A stretch of DNA of 64,000 nucleotides from JBBBNV01 sp037137075. GTDB taxonomy: Bacteria > Bacillota > Bacilli > Paenibacillales > NBRC-103111. How positions within the stretch are numbered: position 1 is the stretch's first letter; each line of letters starts with the position of its first letter. Positions 7,993-16,326 of the stretch are shown here, piece after piece. The stretch covers positions 1-64,000 of the forward strand of contig NZ_JBBBNV010000001.1 of assembly GCF_037137075.1 (NCBI RefSeq), in the 5' to 3' direction. The translations under genes were made by a program, and so were the position numbers. The notes below the pieces were generated by a model. The model did no database searches, was not told the origin of the DNA, and saw only the letters and a list, made by a program, of their open reading frames with translations.

Positions 7993-8377
7993 GGAAAGCA
8001 ACCTCCCAGGGTCGTGGTATCCGGTAGACTGGCATGAATGTGTTCATCTTAACGGAATAATCTTAAAATGATATGAGTTTTATTCTGAATATTTTATAAA
8101 TGATGAAGAAAATTATTGAAACAAAACCGGACTGGCCCCGTGCAGCAGGGGGTCAAAACTTCAATATATCCATCATAAGAGAGAGCAGCGGCTTGCAAAA
8201 TGAACTTTGGTAGTGTTTTCCTTTAGACCAAGGTCCTAATCTGGCCTGGACCTTGGTCGCAGCACGGACACGGGACAAATGGAGATTCTACGCATTTCAC
8301 GAAGCCTGGACATAAATCGACTTTTACCGGCGGCAGGAATTGGAGAAGCAGGGCGCTGGAATGCTGTGCCGGGGATT
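7993..8377. other. intergenic region with an 11-bp inverted repeat
   Basis: No gene is supported. GACCAAGGTCC at 8227-8237 and GGACCTTGGTC at 8248-8258 form an exact inverted repeat around a short loop. Each arm is itself nearly palindromic. There is no T-run, so a protein-binding or structural role is possible. The left part must carry the promoter of the methyltransferase-DedA pair. Confidence 0.45.
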
Positions 8378-8442
8378 ACAAAAAGCCCAAAGCAATCCTG
8401 AAGGGTGACGGTAGAGAATGTCTGTCAGGATTGCCCGGGCTT
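8378..8442 (-). terminator. intrinsic terminator of the nitrate reductase gene
   Basis: On the minus strand, AAGCCC and GCAATCCTGA arms (TCAGGATTGC at 8425-8434, GCAATCCTGA at 8392-8401, outer AAGCCC/GGGCTT) form a hairpin followed by T residues (A-run at 8380-8384 on the plus strand). It lies just past the stop codon of the 8475-12698 gene. Confidence 0.75.
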
Positions 8443-8474
8443 GCCGAAGCTGCTTTTAAATGAAAGGCATGGCT

Positions 8475-11400
8475 TTAATACACATCTCGTGCATAGCGTT
8501 TGGTTTTTGTCATTTCCTTAACATAGGCTTCTGTTTCGCGGGCGCTCATTCCGCTGTGCTTTTGAATGATTTGTTTGAGCGCTGTATCTACATCCTTGGC
8601 CATTTGGCTTGCGTCCCCGCAAACATAGAAGTGGGCGCCTTCCCGAATCCAGTCCCATAATTCCGCGCCATACTCGATCATCCGGTGCTGGACATAGACC
8701 TTCTCAGGCTGATCGCGGGAAAAAGCGGTATCCAGCCGGTGAAGAACACCGGCTTTCAGCATCTCCTCCAGCTCTTCCTTGAAATAAAAATCGCTTGCGG
8801 CCCGCTGTTCGCCAAAAAGAAGCCAGTTTTTCCCTTTCGCGCCTGTCGCCTGACGCTCCTGCAGGAAGCCGAGAAAAGGGCCTACGCCGGTGCCCGGCCC
8901 AACCATAATCATCGGGGCATCCGGGTTGGCTGGAGGATAGAAGCTCGCAGACTTTTGAACAAAAACCGGTATCTCCGTACCGGACGCAGAGCGGTCGGCA
9001 AGAAAAGCGGAGCAAACTCCGTTCCTTGCTTTTCCGTGATGAGCATACCGTACGGTGGAGACCGTAATATGAACCTCATCCGGGTGTGCCTTGGGACTGG
9101 AGGAAATGGAGTACAGACGGGGCTGCAGAGGCTTAAGCTGCTGAGTCAATTCCGCTGCGCTCACAGTGATCGGGAACAGCTGCAGCACATCCGCCAATTG
9201 ACGGCCCCAGAGCCATTTTTTGAGCTCGGCTTTGTTATCGCTTCTCAGTAAATCGCCCAGCACTTCACTGCCGGAGCGTTCCCGGATCAATTGAAGCATG
9301 GATGGTGTAATGCGGGCAATTTCGAAATGCTTCAGAAGCGCTTCGGTGATCGTCATTTCTCCGCGATCCTTGACTGTTACGGGCGTGGACGGCTCCAGGC
9401 GGACGGCTGCCAAAATCTCCGCAACAAGCTCCGGACAGTTCGTCGGCCATACGCCCAAGGCGTCTCCGGCGTTATAGTGTAACCCGCTGCCTTTGAGGTC
9501 AAATACATAGTGGCGGGTTTCTTTCTCGGAGCCCTGTTGGTTCAACAGCCGATTGCCAAGAATACGTGTCCGCAAGGGATGGCTGCGGTCATATGGTTTG
9601 GGGACCATGGCTTCTGCTGCTGCAGCCGTTTCAACAGCGCCGGCCTCGACCTCGGCAGTGCCCTTGGAAATGGTGCTGCTGATGGCGGCGTTCAACGTTT
9701 GCTCGACTGTGGTCATCCATGCCGCCGCCAGCGCCTGAAATTCCATGTCACAATCTGTGCGTTCCATGAGCCGCTGCCCGCCAAGCTGCTCCAGCCGGGC
9801 GTCAAGATGGCCTCCGAACCCGCAAAATAAATCATAGCTGGAATCGCCGAGCCCGAGCACCGCATAACGAAGATCCGGCAGACGGGGGGCGCTGTCGGCT
9901 TGGAGAGCCTGCCAGAAGCCTGAGCCGTTGTCCGGCGGGTCGCCTGCCCCGAATGTACTGGCTACAAATAGCACAAAACGTTCCTTGGGCAAGTCTGCGA
10001 ACGGATAAGCATTCATATTGACGAGCCGGATATCGTATCCGGCGGCCTTCAATTTTGTGGCGCAGTCAATCGCCGCGCCTTCGGCGTTGCCGGTTTGCGA
10101 GGCCCAGAGAATGGTGACCTTGTATTTGCTCGGCACGGCGGCTTCCGGCTCCGCCGCCGTGCCGCTGCCGGACGCTGCCGGCTGAAGCTCCGCCGCCGGG
10201 CTCGTTCCTGCATCCGGCAAGTAGGTCCGTGAGAACAATCCCGCCAGCAGGCCATCCAGCCAGAACCGCTTGACCGGCTCGATCGGAGCGGCAGGAGGGA
10301 GGACCGGGATGCCCGGGCTTAACCGGGATTCCTCTGTGCGCAGGCTGGTTATAAAGCCTGAAACGTACATTTTCTCATGATGATCCAGTGTCATGCCTGA
10401 GGTTGACGGAATGCCGAGCATCGTTGCAAGCGTATCAATTTGAGACATATACACTTCCTCCTTCTCTATAGGAACTTGCTGATTGGCAGCAGCTTGCTTC
10501 GGGATATTCCCGCTGCGCGAACCGGATATCGCTGTATCGGCCTGTACGGCAGCGCGTGTGAGCGAGACTGCGCAATATTTGAACTCGGGCTGGAATGATA
10601 TCGGATCAATGGAATCATTAGTTACAGCATTAATGGCAAGGCGGCTGCCGAAAACATCGTTCCAGTGAAAGGGGGCAAAGCAGTTGCCGGGTCGGACCCG
10701 ATCGGTTACAACAGCTGGCAACATAGCGAGACCCCGTCGTGAACGAATTTCTACCTGGCTCTGATCCGTAATTCCCAGCGCGGACGCGTCCTCCGGATGA
10801 ATCTCGATAAATGGCCCAGGATTCAGCTTGTTCAGGGCAGGAATTTTACCGGTCTTGGTCAGGGTATGCCATTGATGCTGTACACGCCCGGTATTCAGGA
10901 CGAACGGAAATTCAGCGTCCGGCATCTCGGCGGGAGGCAGGTAGGGGCGGGGCAGGAAATTTCCTTTTCCGCTTTCCGTCGGAAATACGATGCGCGGGCG
11001 TTTGCCGTCCTCCGTGACCTTCAGTGTCTGGCTGATTCCGTTGTTTAAATAACGAATCGGATTTCGATCGCTCCCGCTGTCCGGGGCACAGGGCCACTGC
11101 ATGGGGGTTTCAAGCAGGCGCTCATAGGAAGCGCCCCGGATGTCATATCCGGTTTTAGGATTCCAGGCCCGCTGAATTTCCTGGTAAACCTCGGCAGAGG
11201 AGGTATAGGTGAACGCTTCGGAATACCCCATCTCACAGGCTACCTGCGCAATGATTTGCCAGTCCGGCAGCGCTTCCCCAGGCGGATCGACCGCTTTTCG
11301 CATCAAGGTCAGGTTCCGCTCAGAGTTAATCATGACCCCTTCAGCCTCCGACCATAACGCCCCAGGCAGTAAAATATCCGCATACCGGTTCGTCTCTGTA

Positions 11401-12698
11401 TCAAAGAACGCATCCTGAGTAATAACGAGCTCCGCTGCTTGAAGGCCGGCGATTACATTTTGGCGGTTAGCAACGGAAGCGACCGGATTCGTGCAAATAA
11501 TCCAGCATGCTTTGATGTCTCCGGCCTGCATGCTTTGGAACATCGATACGGTCCCGGTGCCTGCCTCCGTTCGCAGGGTGCCGCGAGGCACGCCCCACAT
11601 GTCTTCCATAAACGTGCGCTCGGCTTCGACGAGCACCGAACGCTGGCCGGGCAAGCCCGGACCCATATAGCCCATCTCCCGGCCGCCCATCGCATTCGGT
11701 TGACCGGTTAAGGAGAAGGGGCCGCTGCCGGGACGGCAGATAGCGCCTGTGGCCAGATGCAGGTTGCAGATGGCATTCGTATGCCAGGTGCCGTGGGTGC
11801 TTTGATTAAGCCCCATCGTCCAGCAGCTCATCCATTCCGCAGACTCTCCGATCCACCGGGCAGCCTGGCGAATGTCTGCTTCCGGGATGCCGGTAATCTC
11901 GGCTGTTTTCTCCGGTGAGTAATCTTCCGCAAATTCGGGCATTGCCTCCCAGCCGGACGTAAACTCCGCGATAAAGGCGGGATCGGTATGGCCGTTCTTG
12001 ATTAACAAATGAAGAATACCGTTCAGAAGAGCCAAATCCGTACCGGGTTTAATCTGCATGAAAAGAGTTGCCTTGTCAGCAGTAGCGTTGCGGCGCGGAT
12101 CAACGACAATCAGCCTGGCTCCGGCTTTGACCCGATCCATAAGCCGAAGGAACAATATCGGATGGCAATCGGCCATATTGGCTCCGATAACAAAAAACAC
12201 ATCTGTCCGGTCTATATCCTGATAGGAGCCCGGTGGACCATCCGCACCAAGCGAGAGCTTGTAGCCGCTCCCGGCGCTTGCCATGCATAGACGCGAATTG
12301 GATTCGATATTGTTGGTGCGAATAAAGCCCTTGGCCAGCTTGTTAATAAGGTACTGAGCCTCCAGCGACATTTGACCCGAGACATAGAAGGAAATCGCAT
12401 CGGGACCATGCTGATTCAGAATTGTACGCAGCCGGATTGCCGTTTCCCGGATTGCAGTTTGAATCGGGGTTTGGACCGGTTCGTTCGCCCGTGAAGGACG
12501 CTGAAAGGCATATTCCAGCCTTCCTGAATCCGTAATGGCCTGCGCACAGGTGCTGCCCTTGGTGCAGAGCCTGCCGAAATTGGCGGGATGCTCCTTATCG
12601 CCGGTCACTTTAACGACCCGTCCGTCCGACACCTCCAGCACGATTCCACAGCCGACGCCGCAGTAGGGACATACACTTTTTACTTTTTCTGATGTCAT
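8475..12698 (-). CDS. single-chain assimilatory nitrate reductase fused to a CysJ-type flavoprotein reductase
   Basis: A 1407-residue cytoplasmic fusion. Residues 1-750 are a molybdopterin oxidoreductase: Cys10, Cys13, Cys17 and Cys45 form the 4Fe-4S motif CPYCGVGCG...LCTKG, SRLCMASAGSGYK is typical of NasA/NarB, and the C-terminal molybdopterin dinucleotide-binding domain contains FAPFHWND. Residues about 751-1407 resemble the sulfite reductase flavoprotein alpha subunit: FMN domain VTILWASQTGNAEGAA, FAD motif RLYSISSSP, NADPH-binding GPGTGVGPFLGFLQER and YVCGDASQMAKDVD. It should carry electrons from NADPH via FAD and FMN to the Mo centre, reducing nitrate to nitrite. The junction keeps an in-frame ribosome binding site and ATG, so a free flavoprotein may also be made. 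No nitrite reductase is nearby. Transcription has a TnrA/GlnR-type promoter. Confidence 0.93.
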   Translation of the reverse strand: MTSEKVKSVCPYCGVGCGIVLEVSDGRVVKVTGDKEHPANFGRLCTKGSTCAQAITDSGRLEYAFQRPSRANEPVQTPIQTAIRETAIRLRTILNQHGPDAISFYVSGQMSLEAQYLINKLAKGFIRTNNIESNSRLCMASAGSGYKLSLGADGPPGSYQDIDRTDVFFVIGANMADCHPILFLRLMDRVKAGARLIVVDPRRNATADKATLFMQIKPGTDLALLNGILHLLIKNGHTDPAFIAEFTSGWEAMPEFAEDYSPEKTAEITGIPEADIRQAARWIGESAEWMSCWTMGLNQSTHGTWHTNAICNLHLATGAICRPGSGPFSLTGQPNAMGGREMGYMGPGLPGQRSVLVEAERTFMEDMWGVPRGTLRTEAGTGTVSMFQSMQAGDIKACWIICTNPVASVANRQNVIAGLQAAELVITQDAFFDTETNRYADILLPGALWSEAEGVMINSERNLTLMRKAVDPPGEALPDWQIIAQVACEMGYSEAFTYTSSAEVYQEIQRAWNPKTGYDIRGASYERLLETPMQWPCAPDSGSDRNPIRYLNNGISQTLKVTEDGKRPRIVFPTESGKGNFLPRPYLPPAEMPDAEFPFVLNTGRVQHQWHTLTKTGKIPALNKLNPGPFIEIHPEDASALGITDQSQVEIRSRRGLAMLPAVVTDRVRPGNCFAPFHWNDVFGSRLAINAVTNDSIDPISFQPEFKYCAVSLTRAAVQADTAISGSRSGNIPKQAAANQQVPIEKEEVYMSQIDTLATMLGIPSTSGMTLDHHEKMYVSGFITSLRTEESRLSPGIPVLPPAAPIEPVKRFWLDGLLAGLFSRTYLPDAGTSPAAELQPAASGSGTAAEPEAAVPSKYKVTILWASQTGNAEGAAIDCATKLKAAGYDIRLVNMNAYPFADLPKERFVLFVASTFGAGDPPDNGSGFWQALQADSAPRLPDLRYAVLGLGDSSYDLFCGFGGHLDARLEQLGGQRLMERTDCDMEFQALAAAWMTTVEQTLNAAISSTISKGTAEVEAGAVETAAAAEAMVPKPYDRSHPLRTRILGNRLLNQQGSEKETRHYVFDLKGSGLHYNAGDALGVWPTNCPELVAEILAAVRLEPSTPVTVKDRGEMTITEALLKHFEIARITPSMLQLIRERSGSEVLGDLLRSDNKAELKKWLWGRQLADVLQLFPITVSAAELTQQLKPLQPRLYSISSSPKAHPDEVHITVSTVRYAHHGKARNGVCSAFLADRSASGTEIPVFVQKSASFYPPANPDAPMIMVGPGTGVGPFLGFLQERQATGAKGKNWLLFGEQRAASDFYFKEELEEMLKAGVLHRLDTAFSRDQPEKVYVQHRMIEYGAELWDWIREGAHFYVCGDASQMAKDVDTALKQIIQKHSGMSARETEAYVKEMTKTKRYARDVY
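10446..10463 (-). promoter_or_regulatory. internal Shine-Dalgarno and start codon at the fusion joint
   Basis: On the minus strand AAGGAGG (10463-10457) lies 8 bases before an ATG at 10448-10446. That ATG is codon 751 of the fused reading frame and begins MSQIDTLATMLG, exactly where the CysJ-like part starts. Separate CysJ proteins begin with a similar short helical segment, so this looks like the original translation start of a once-separate gene. Confidence 0.65.
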
Positions 12699-12793
12699 GT
12701 TATCTCACCAACATTAACGTGCACAGCACGGATTGATTTGTGTTTATAGATGGAACAAAACGAAGCAGAGGAGAAACCACCTTATTTATGCTA

Positions 12794-12822
12794 AATATAT
12801 ATCGTACTACGACCCAAGTCAA
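12794..12822 (-). promoter_or_regulatory. SigA-type promoter of the nitrate reductase gene
   Basis: On the minus strand TTGACT (12822-12817) and TATATT (12799-12794) are 17 bases apart. The predicted transcript start is near 12787, leaving a leader of about 90 bases before the ATG at 12698. Confidence 0.75.
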
Positions 12823-12829
12823 GGTTTTA

Positions 12830-12846
12830 TGTAATATTATATAACA
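12830..12846 (-). promoter_or_regulatory. TnrA/GlnR box
   Basis: TGTAATATTATATAACA matches the Bacillus TnrA/GlnR consensus TGTNANAWWWTNTNACA at every defined position. Its centre is about 50-51 bases upstream of the predicted transcript start, the position known for TnrA-activated promoters. This implies induction of nitrate reductase under nitrogen limitation. Confidence 0.85.
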
Positions 12847-12929
12847 TAATAATAATGATTTTTGCAGCTTTTTTGTGGGATAATCAATTTTTGTGTAAGG
12901 TAATATGACTTTGGTTGGCTTCCCCATCA

Positions 12930-12958
12930 TTGTCCCGGCCGGGTGAATGCGGTACACT
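12930..12958 (+). promoter_or_regulatory. candidate promoter of the MarR gene
   Basis: TTGTCC at 12930-12935 and TACACT at 12953-12958 are 17 bases apart, 41 bases before the MarR start codon. Confidence 0.5.
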
Positions 12959-12998
12959 AGGTTTAGCAGGTTTATTCTGACATTGCAAGGAGTCTGGA

Positions 12999-13400
12999 AT
13001 GAAGAAACAGCCATTGCCCAAAAATGTGTATGAGCAGCTCGCATGGTTCCGGTACCGCATTCGCAAGTTCATCCGGTTCAGCGAGGAAGCAGCACGCAGG
13101 AAGGGATTAACCCCTCAGTTTCATCAGCTGATGCTGTCGATCATGGGATTTCCTGACCGGGAATACGCTACCCCGAAGGAGCTTGCCGAACGTCTGCAAA
13201 TTACCCGCCACGCCTGTGTAGAGCTTATTAAGCGCTGTGAGGAGCTTGGCTTGGTACAGCGCTTCCCGAATCCGAAAGACAAGCGGAGTGTGTTTATTAC
13301 GTTAACCGATTATGGAATGGGCTTGCTGGAGGAGCTCTCCGAGATTCACCGGGACGAATTGAAAAGGGCGGGTCTGCTGGAGTTCCAGGATGAACCATAA
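12999..13400 (+). CDS. MarR family transcriptional regulator
   Basis: A 133-residue protein with a winged helix: YATPKELAERLQITRHACVE (recognition helix region), LGLVQRFPNPKDKRSVFITL (wing with the conserved D.R), then LTDYGMGLLEELSEIHRDEL. Length and order are standard for MarR. The ATG at 12999 has AAGGAG 9 bases upstream. It is divergent from the nitrate reductase gene with 300 bases between, so it may share control of that promoter, although the TnrA/GlnR box is the stronger signal. The ligand is unknown. Confidence 0.88.
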   Translation: MKKQPLPKNVYEQLAWFRYRIRKFIRFSEEAARRKGLTPQFHQLMLSIMGFPDREYATPKELAERLQITRHACVELIKRCEELGLVQRFPNPKDKRSVFITLTDYGMGLLEELSEIHRDELKRAGLLEFQDEP

Positions 13401-13468
13401 GCGTCTTTTTGTTTTGCCAATTTATTTGGAGAAAATCGCCTATAAAATGAAGCGATTGCCCCTATATA

Positions 13469-13510
13469 TTGGCATGCGGAACCGGATACATTTAAATGTA
13501 AACGCTTACT
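13469..13510 (+). promoter_or_regulatory. promoter with overlapping CcpA cre site
   Basis: TTGGCA (13469-13474) and TTAAAT (13492-13497), 17 bases apart, form a candidate promoter. ATGTAAACGCTTACT at 13496-13510 matches the cre consensus WTGNAANCGNWNNCW at every defined position and overlaps the -10 and transcript start, a placement that gives catabolite repression. Confidence 0.75.
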
Positions 13511-13552
13511 TATCTGGCGTCTTCTTGGTAGAAGGGGAGGAAATGCTGCCGA

Positions 13553-14866
13553 ATGAAAAAACTTCAATTCACACGCGTGTGCTTGGCCTGTCTTATCCTG
13601 CTGGTGCTGGGCGGGTGCGCCTTTGGCTTCGGAAGTGAACAAAAAGGAGGGGAAGCAAGCCCGGCATCGGCTGACAATGAATTGTTCATTTATACCGTCT
13701 GGCCTGCGTTCTATGTCAAGGAAGCCGTCTTTGAGCAGCAAATCGGCCGTCATCTCAAAAAAAAGTTCCCGGAGCTCCAAATCAAGCATGTTCACTGGGA
13801 CAATCCGGGCAGGCAGTATAAGGACCTGATTGCGGCAGGAACGATTCCGGATATCATTATGGACGATTCTCACTTTAATGTGCAGCGTTATATCATAGAC
13901 AATGATTTGCAGTATGACATGCGGGATTTAATCAAAAAGCATAACTTCGATACAAGCAAGCTGGATTCGACGATGATGGACCGCATGAAATCGTTATCCA
14001 AGGATGGAGCGATCTACGGATTGCCGTTTCATGTTGGAGATTATCTGCTGTACTATAACAAGGATATATTCGATAAATTCGGAGTGGATTATCCGAAGAA
14101 CGGCATGACTTATGATGAGGTCTACGAGCTGGCCAAAAAGCTGACCCGAGTGGAAGGGGAGATGACGTACAAGGGCTACTCGCAAAATCCGGGCCATTAT
14201 ATGAACTATAATCAGTTATCGCTGCACCCGCTGCATCCGACAGAGGACCGGGCCAATATGACGGGCGACGGCTGGAAAAAGCTCGTCGATAATTTGCGCC
14301 GGTTCTATGATATTCCCGCCAATCAGTTTACTACGGTTGAGGACTTTTACAAAGGGAACATCGCCATGGCTGTGGCGGGAACGGACCGGATAGTGAAGTT
14401 TTATGAAAACAATAAAAATCTCAATTTCGATATTGCCTCTGTCCCGATGTTCAGTGATGTGCCGAATACGAAATACCAGCCGAACGTCATGTCATTGTAT
14501 ATTTCGAAGCAGTCGGCCAAGAAGGATATGGCCTTCAAGGTCATCGAGTATTTGGTCAGTGAGGAGATGCAAATCGAGCTGGCTAGGGAAGGGAATCTTG
14601 GGCCGGTTCAGACCGCGGCCGTCAAAGAAGCGTTCGGCAAGAACCTGCCGCAGCTGCAGGGCAAAAACATCGAGGCGCTGTTTTATGGCAAATACGCCCC
14701 GGCTACACCGGCACGCAATCCGGGGCTCACGTACATTCTTGTAAACACACAGTATGCGTTCGATCCGCTTATTTTCAAGGAATCCAAGGATTCTGTTACC
14801 GCGCTGCGAATGACGGAGGAGCTGGCGACGAAGCAAATTAAGGACGCCAAGGCGGCAAAGCAATAG
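13553..14866 (+). CDS. extracellular solute-binding lipoprotein, carbohydrate ABC importer type
   Basis: A 437-residue lipoprotein: signal peptide with lipobox LGGC (Cys22), then a family 1 solute-binding fold with PDIIMDDSHF, YGLPFHVGDYLLYYNKDIFD (the usual hinge and YNK.lF motif), GNIAMAVAGTDR and a C-terminal helical half. It should capture a sugar or oligosaccharide at the outer face of the membrane. ATG 13553 has GGGGAGG 12 bases upstream. No permease or ATPase gene is adjacent, so it is an orphan that would need partners encoded elsewhere. The perfect cre site in its promoter points to a role in secondary carbon-source uptake. Confidence 0.88.
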   Translation: MKKLQFTRVCLACLILLVLGGCAFGFGSEQKGGEASPASADNELFIYTVWPAFYVKEAVFEQQIGRHLKKKFPELQIKHVHWDNPGRQYKDLIAAGTIPDIIMDDSHFNVQRYIIDNDLQYDMRDLIKKHNFDTSKLDSTMMDRMKSLSKDGAIYGLPFHVGDYLLYYNKDIFDKFGVDYPKNGMTYDEVYELAKKLTRVEGEMTYKGYSQNPGHYMNYNQLSLHPLHPTEDRANMTGDGWKKLVDNLRRFYDIPANQFTTVEDFYKGNIAMAVAGTDRIVKFYENNKNLNFDIASVPMFSDVPNTKYQPNVMSLYISKQSAKKDMAFKVIEYLVSEEMQIELAREGNLGPVQTAAVKEAFGKNLPQLQGKNIEALFYGKYAPATPARNPGLTYILVNTQYAFDPLIFKESKDSVTALRMTEELATKQIKDAKAAKQ

Positions 14867-14990
14867 CCAAAAACGACAAAGCCGGCGGCGAGCAGGCCGC
14901 AGCAAAGGCACCCCTTGATTAAAGGGATTTTCAAGGGAATCGGCAGAAGCTGTCTGCAGTCACGATTGAACGTCCATTCCAATTCAAGCA

Positions 14991-15030
14991 AAAAGGCTTT
15001 CCGACGCAGGGGTCGGAAAGCCTTTTGAGC
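14991..15030. terminator. bidirectional terminator between convergent genes
   Basis: AAAAGGCTTTCCGAC at 14991-15005 pairs perfectly with GTCGGAAAGCCTTTT at 15012-15026. Poly-A and poly-T at the outer ends let it work for the solute-binding gene and for the secreted-protein gene on the other strand. Confidence 0.85.
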
Positions 15031-15036
15031 ATTGGA

Positions 15037-15456
15037 TTAAGGGTTTACCCATTCAATGTATGCTTCCCCTTCGCTGCCATATCCGTTCGTGCTGTAGAGC
15101 ACGACTTGAATCGGATGAGCATAGTCGGTGAAGTGGTATTCGCGTGAAGTGTAGTAGTCGCCGCTTTGCAGATTATTCACATAGTCATAGTACGGAATAA
15201 CCGTTCCACTGTCAATTACTCCGTTCCATGCATCAACGACCTCAAAGTAAACATTGCTCCGGTTGCTGCCGGCCGCCATGTTCTGCACGTTCACGTAAAC
15301 GTCATAGCCGTATCTGCTATACGAATCCTTCGACGAGCTGAAGTAATCCAGAGTTACCCATTGGTGGGTGGAGGTGCTTGCTTGAATTGGAAGGGCAGCG
15401 AAAAAGAGTGAAACAATCGTAAGTACGGTTGCCATCAGACGGCGTGTTTTCATCAT
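15037..15456 (-). CDS. small secreted Tyr-rich protein of unknown function
   Basis: A 139-residue protein. The N-terminus MMKTRRLMATVLTIVSLFFA followed by ALPIQASTS is a clear signal peptide, likely cut after QA. The mature part, about 110 residues, is rich in Tyr, Ser, Asp and Asn and has alternating beta-type patterns (YGYDVYVNVQNM, VYFEVVDAW, HPIQVVLYSTNG), suggesting a small beta-sandwich. It has no Cys and no recognised domain. I start at ATG 15456, 5 bases after AAAGGA; the open frame extends to 15618 without supporting signals. It could be a matrix or carbohydrate-associated protein, but nothing here proves that. Confidence 0.7.
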   Translation of the reverse strand: MMKTRRLMATVLTIVSLFFAALPIQASTSTHQWVTLDYFSSSKDSYSRYGYDVYVNVQNMAAGSNRSNVYFEVVDAWNGVIDSGTVIPYYDYVNNLQSGDYYTSREYHFTDYAHPIQVVLYSTNGYGSEGEAYIEWVNP

Positions 15457-15897
15457 TCTCATCCTTTCATTCCTGTTTTTTTGGAATTTCTGTGCAGCAG
15501 CCCCGTCCGTTCTCGTGTTGGGGGCTTGCCGATTTGCAAGCTGTAAAGGCTTACACCTCCTGTTGGATAAAATCTTGCTGTACTGCAAAAGCATGTATTG
15601 TAAAGGCAAGAAAAGCAATGCCTTACAACCGGCGGGGAGGTACTCCTACTAATGAATGTGGCAGAGAAGCTTTCGATCAGGATGAGTTGATACATCCTTA
15701 TCATAACGGTTCAGTAAAAAAGTGGGAATAGGTCGAAACGACCGAAATGTGCGGCTTTTACCGTCGATGCCGAGTCGGTTAGAAACTATTGTGCAGATCC
15801 CTATGGGCAGCTCGCCGGAGGCATCCATTCTCAAGACTAGCCTTTGCTTGTCATGAGCGGAAAATTTAGATTAATTACGAAATTTCACGAAATCATA
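15457..15897. other. intergenic region
   Basis: No gene is supported. It holds the upstream region of the small secreted-protein gene on the minus strand and a short hairpin GGTCGAAACGACC at 15731-15743. I see no further structure. Confidence 0.4.
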
Positions 15898-15926
15898 TTT
15901 ACCTGAGCGCGTTTTTTTGATACTAT
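15898..15926 (+). promoter_or_regulatory. promoter of the T-box/asd transcript
   Basis: TTTACC at 15898-15903 and TACTAT at 15921-15926 are 17 bases apart, placing the transcript start near 15933, just before the T-box leader. Confidence 0.6.
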
Positions 15927-15932
15927 TATCGC

Positions 15933-16238
15933 ACACATGAAAATGCGATGAAGAGACGAGTAGATAGATGAATTCATTCACAGAGAGCTCCGTTAGCTGA
16001 GAAGGAGTAAGAATTCTTTATTGAACAAAGACTCAGAGCAGCACATCGGAACCCCAAGAATGGATATGATGTGCCAGGAGCTCCTGTTACAGAGCTAGAG
16101 TATACGCATGATGCCCTGGAAGGCGATGCCGTACTTAAAGAGGCTGATATGGCGACATATTGGTGAATCTGGGGTGGTACCACGAATGTAAATCTCGTCC
16201 CTAAGGCTATTGTCTTGGGGGTGGGATTTTTATTTTTA
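15933..16238 (+). ncRNA. T-box riboswitch leader of asd
   Basis: Stem I features are visible: GATGAAGAGACGAGTAG near 15947, the AG bulge CAGAGAGC, apical CCGTTAGCTGAGAAGG, and the 3' arm GAACAAAGACTC then CACATC closing on GATG. The T-box core GGGGTGGTACCACG is at 16171-16184. The terminator helix (16192-16205 with 16214-16227) is 14 base pairs and is followed by TTTTTATTTTT. It should raise asd transcription when a cognate tRNA is uncharged. The specifier cannot be fixed by eye: GAACAAAGAC offers AAA (Lys), ACA (Thr) or others by register. The TGGT bulge expects a tRNA with discriminator base A. Confidence 0.92.
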
Positions 16239-16326
16239 CCAGCGCATGTCGTTTTCGATGCACCCGGACTACACCGGAATAGGAAAGTATTTTATTATTC
16301 TTCAGGGAGAGAGGATTGATTGTCTT

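Noticed and set aside
16210..16326. Longer N-terminus for asd
   Set aside because: The extension lies in the T-box terminator; ATG 16327 has the ribosome binding site and the family start.
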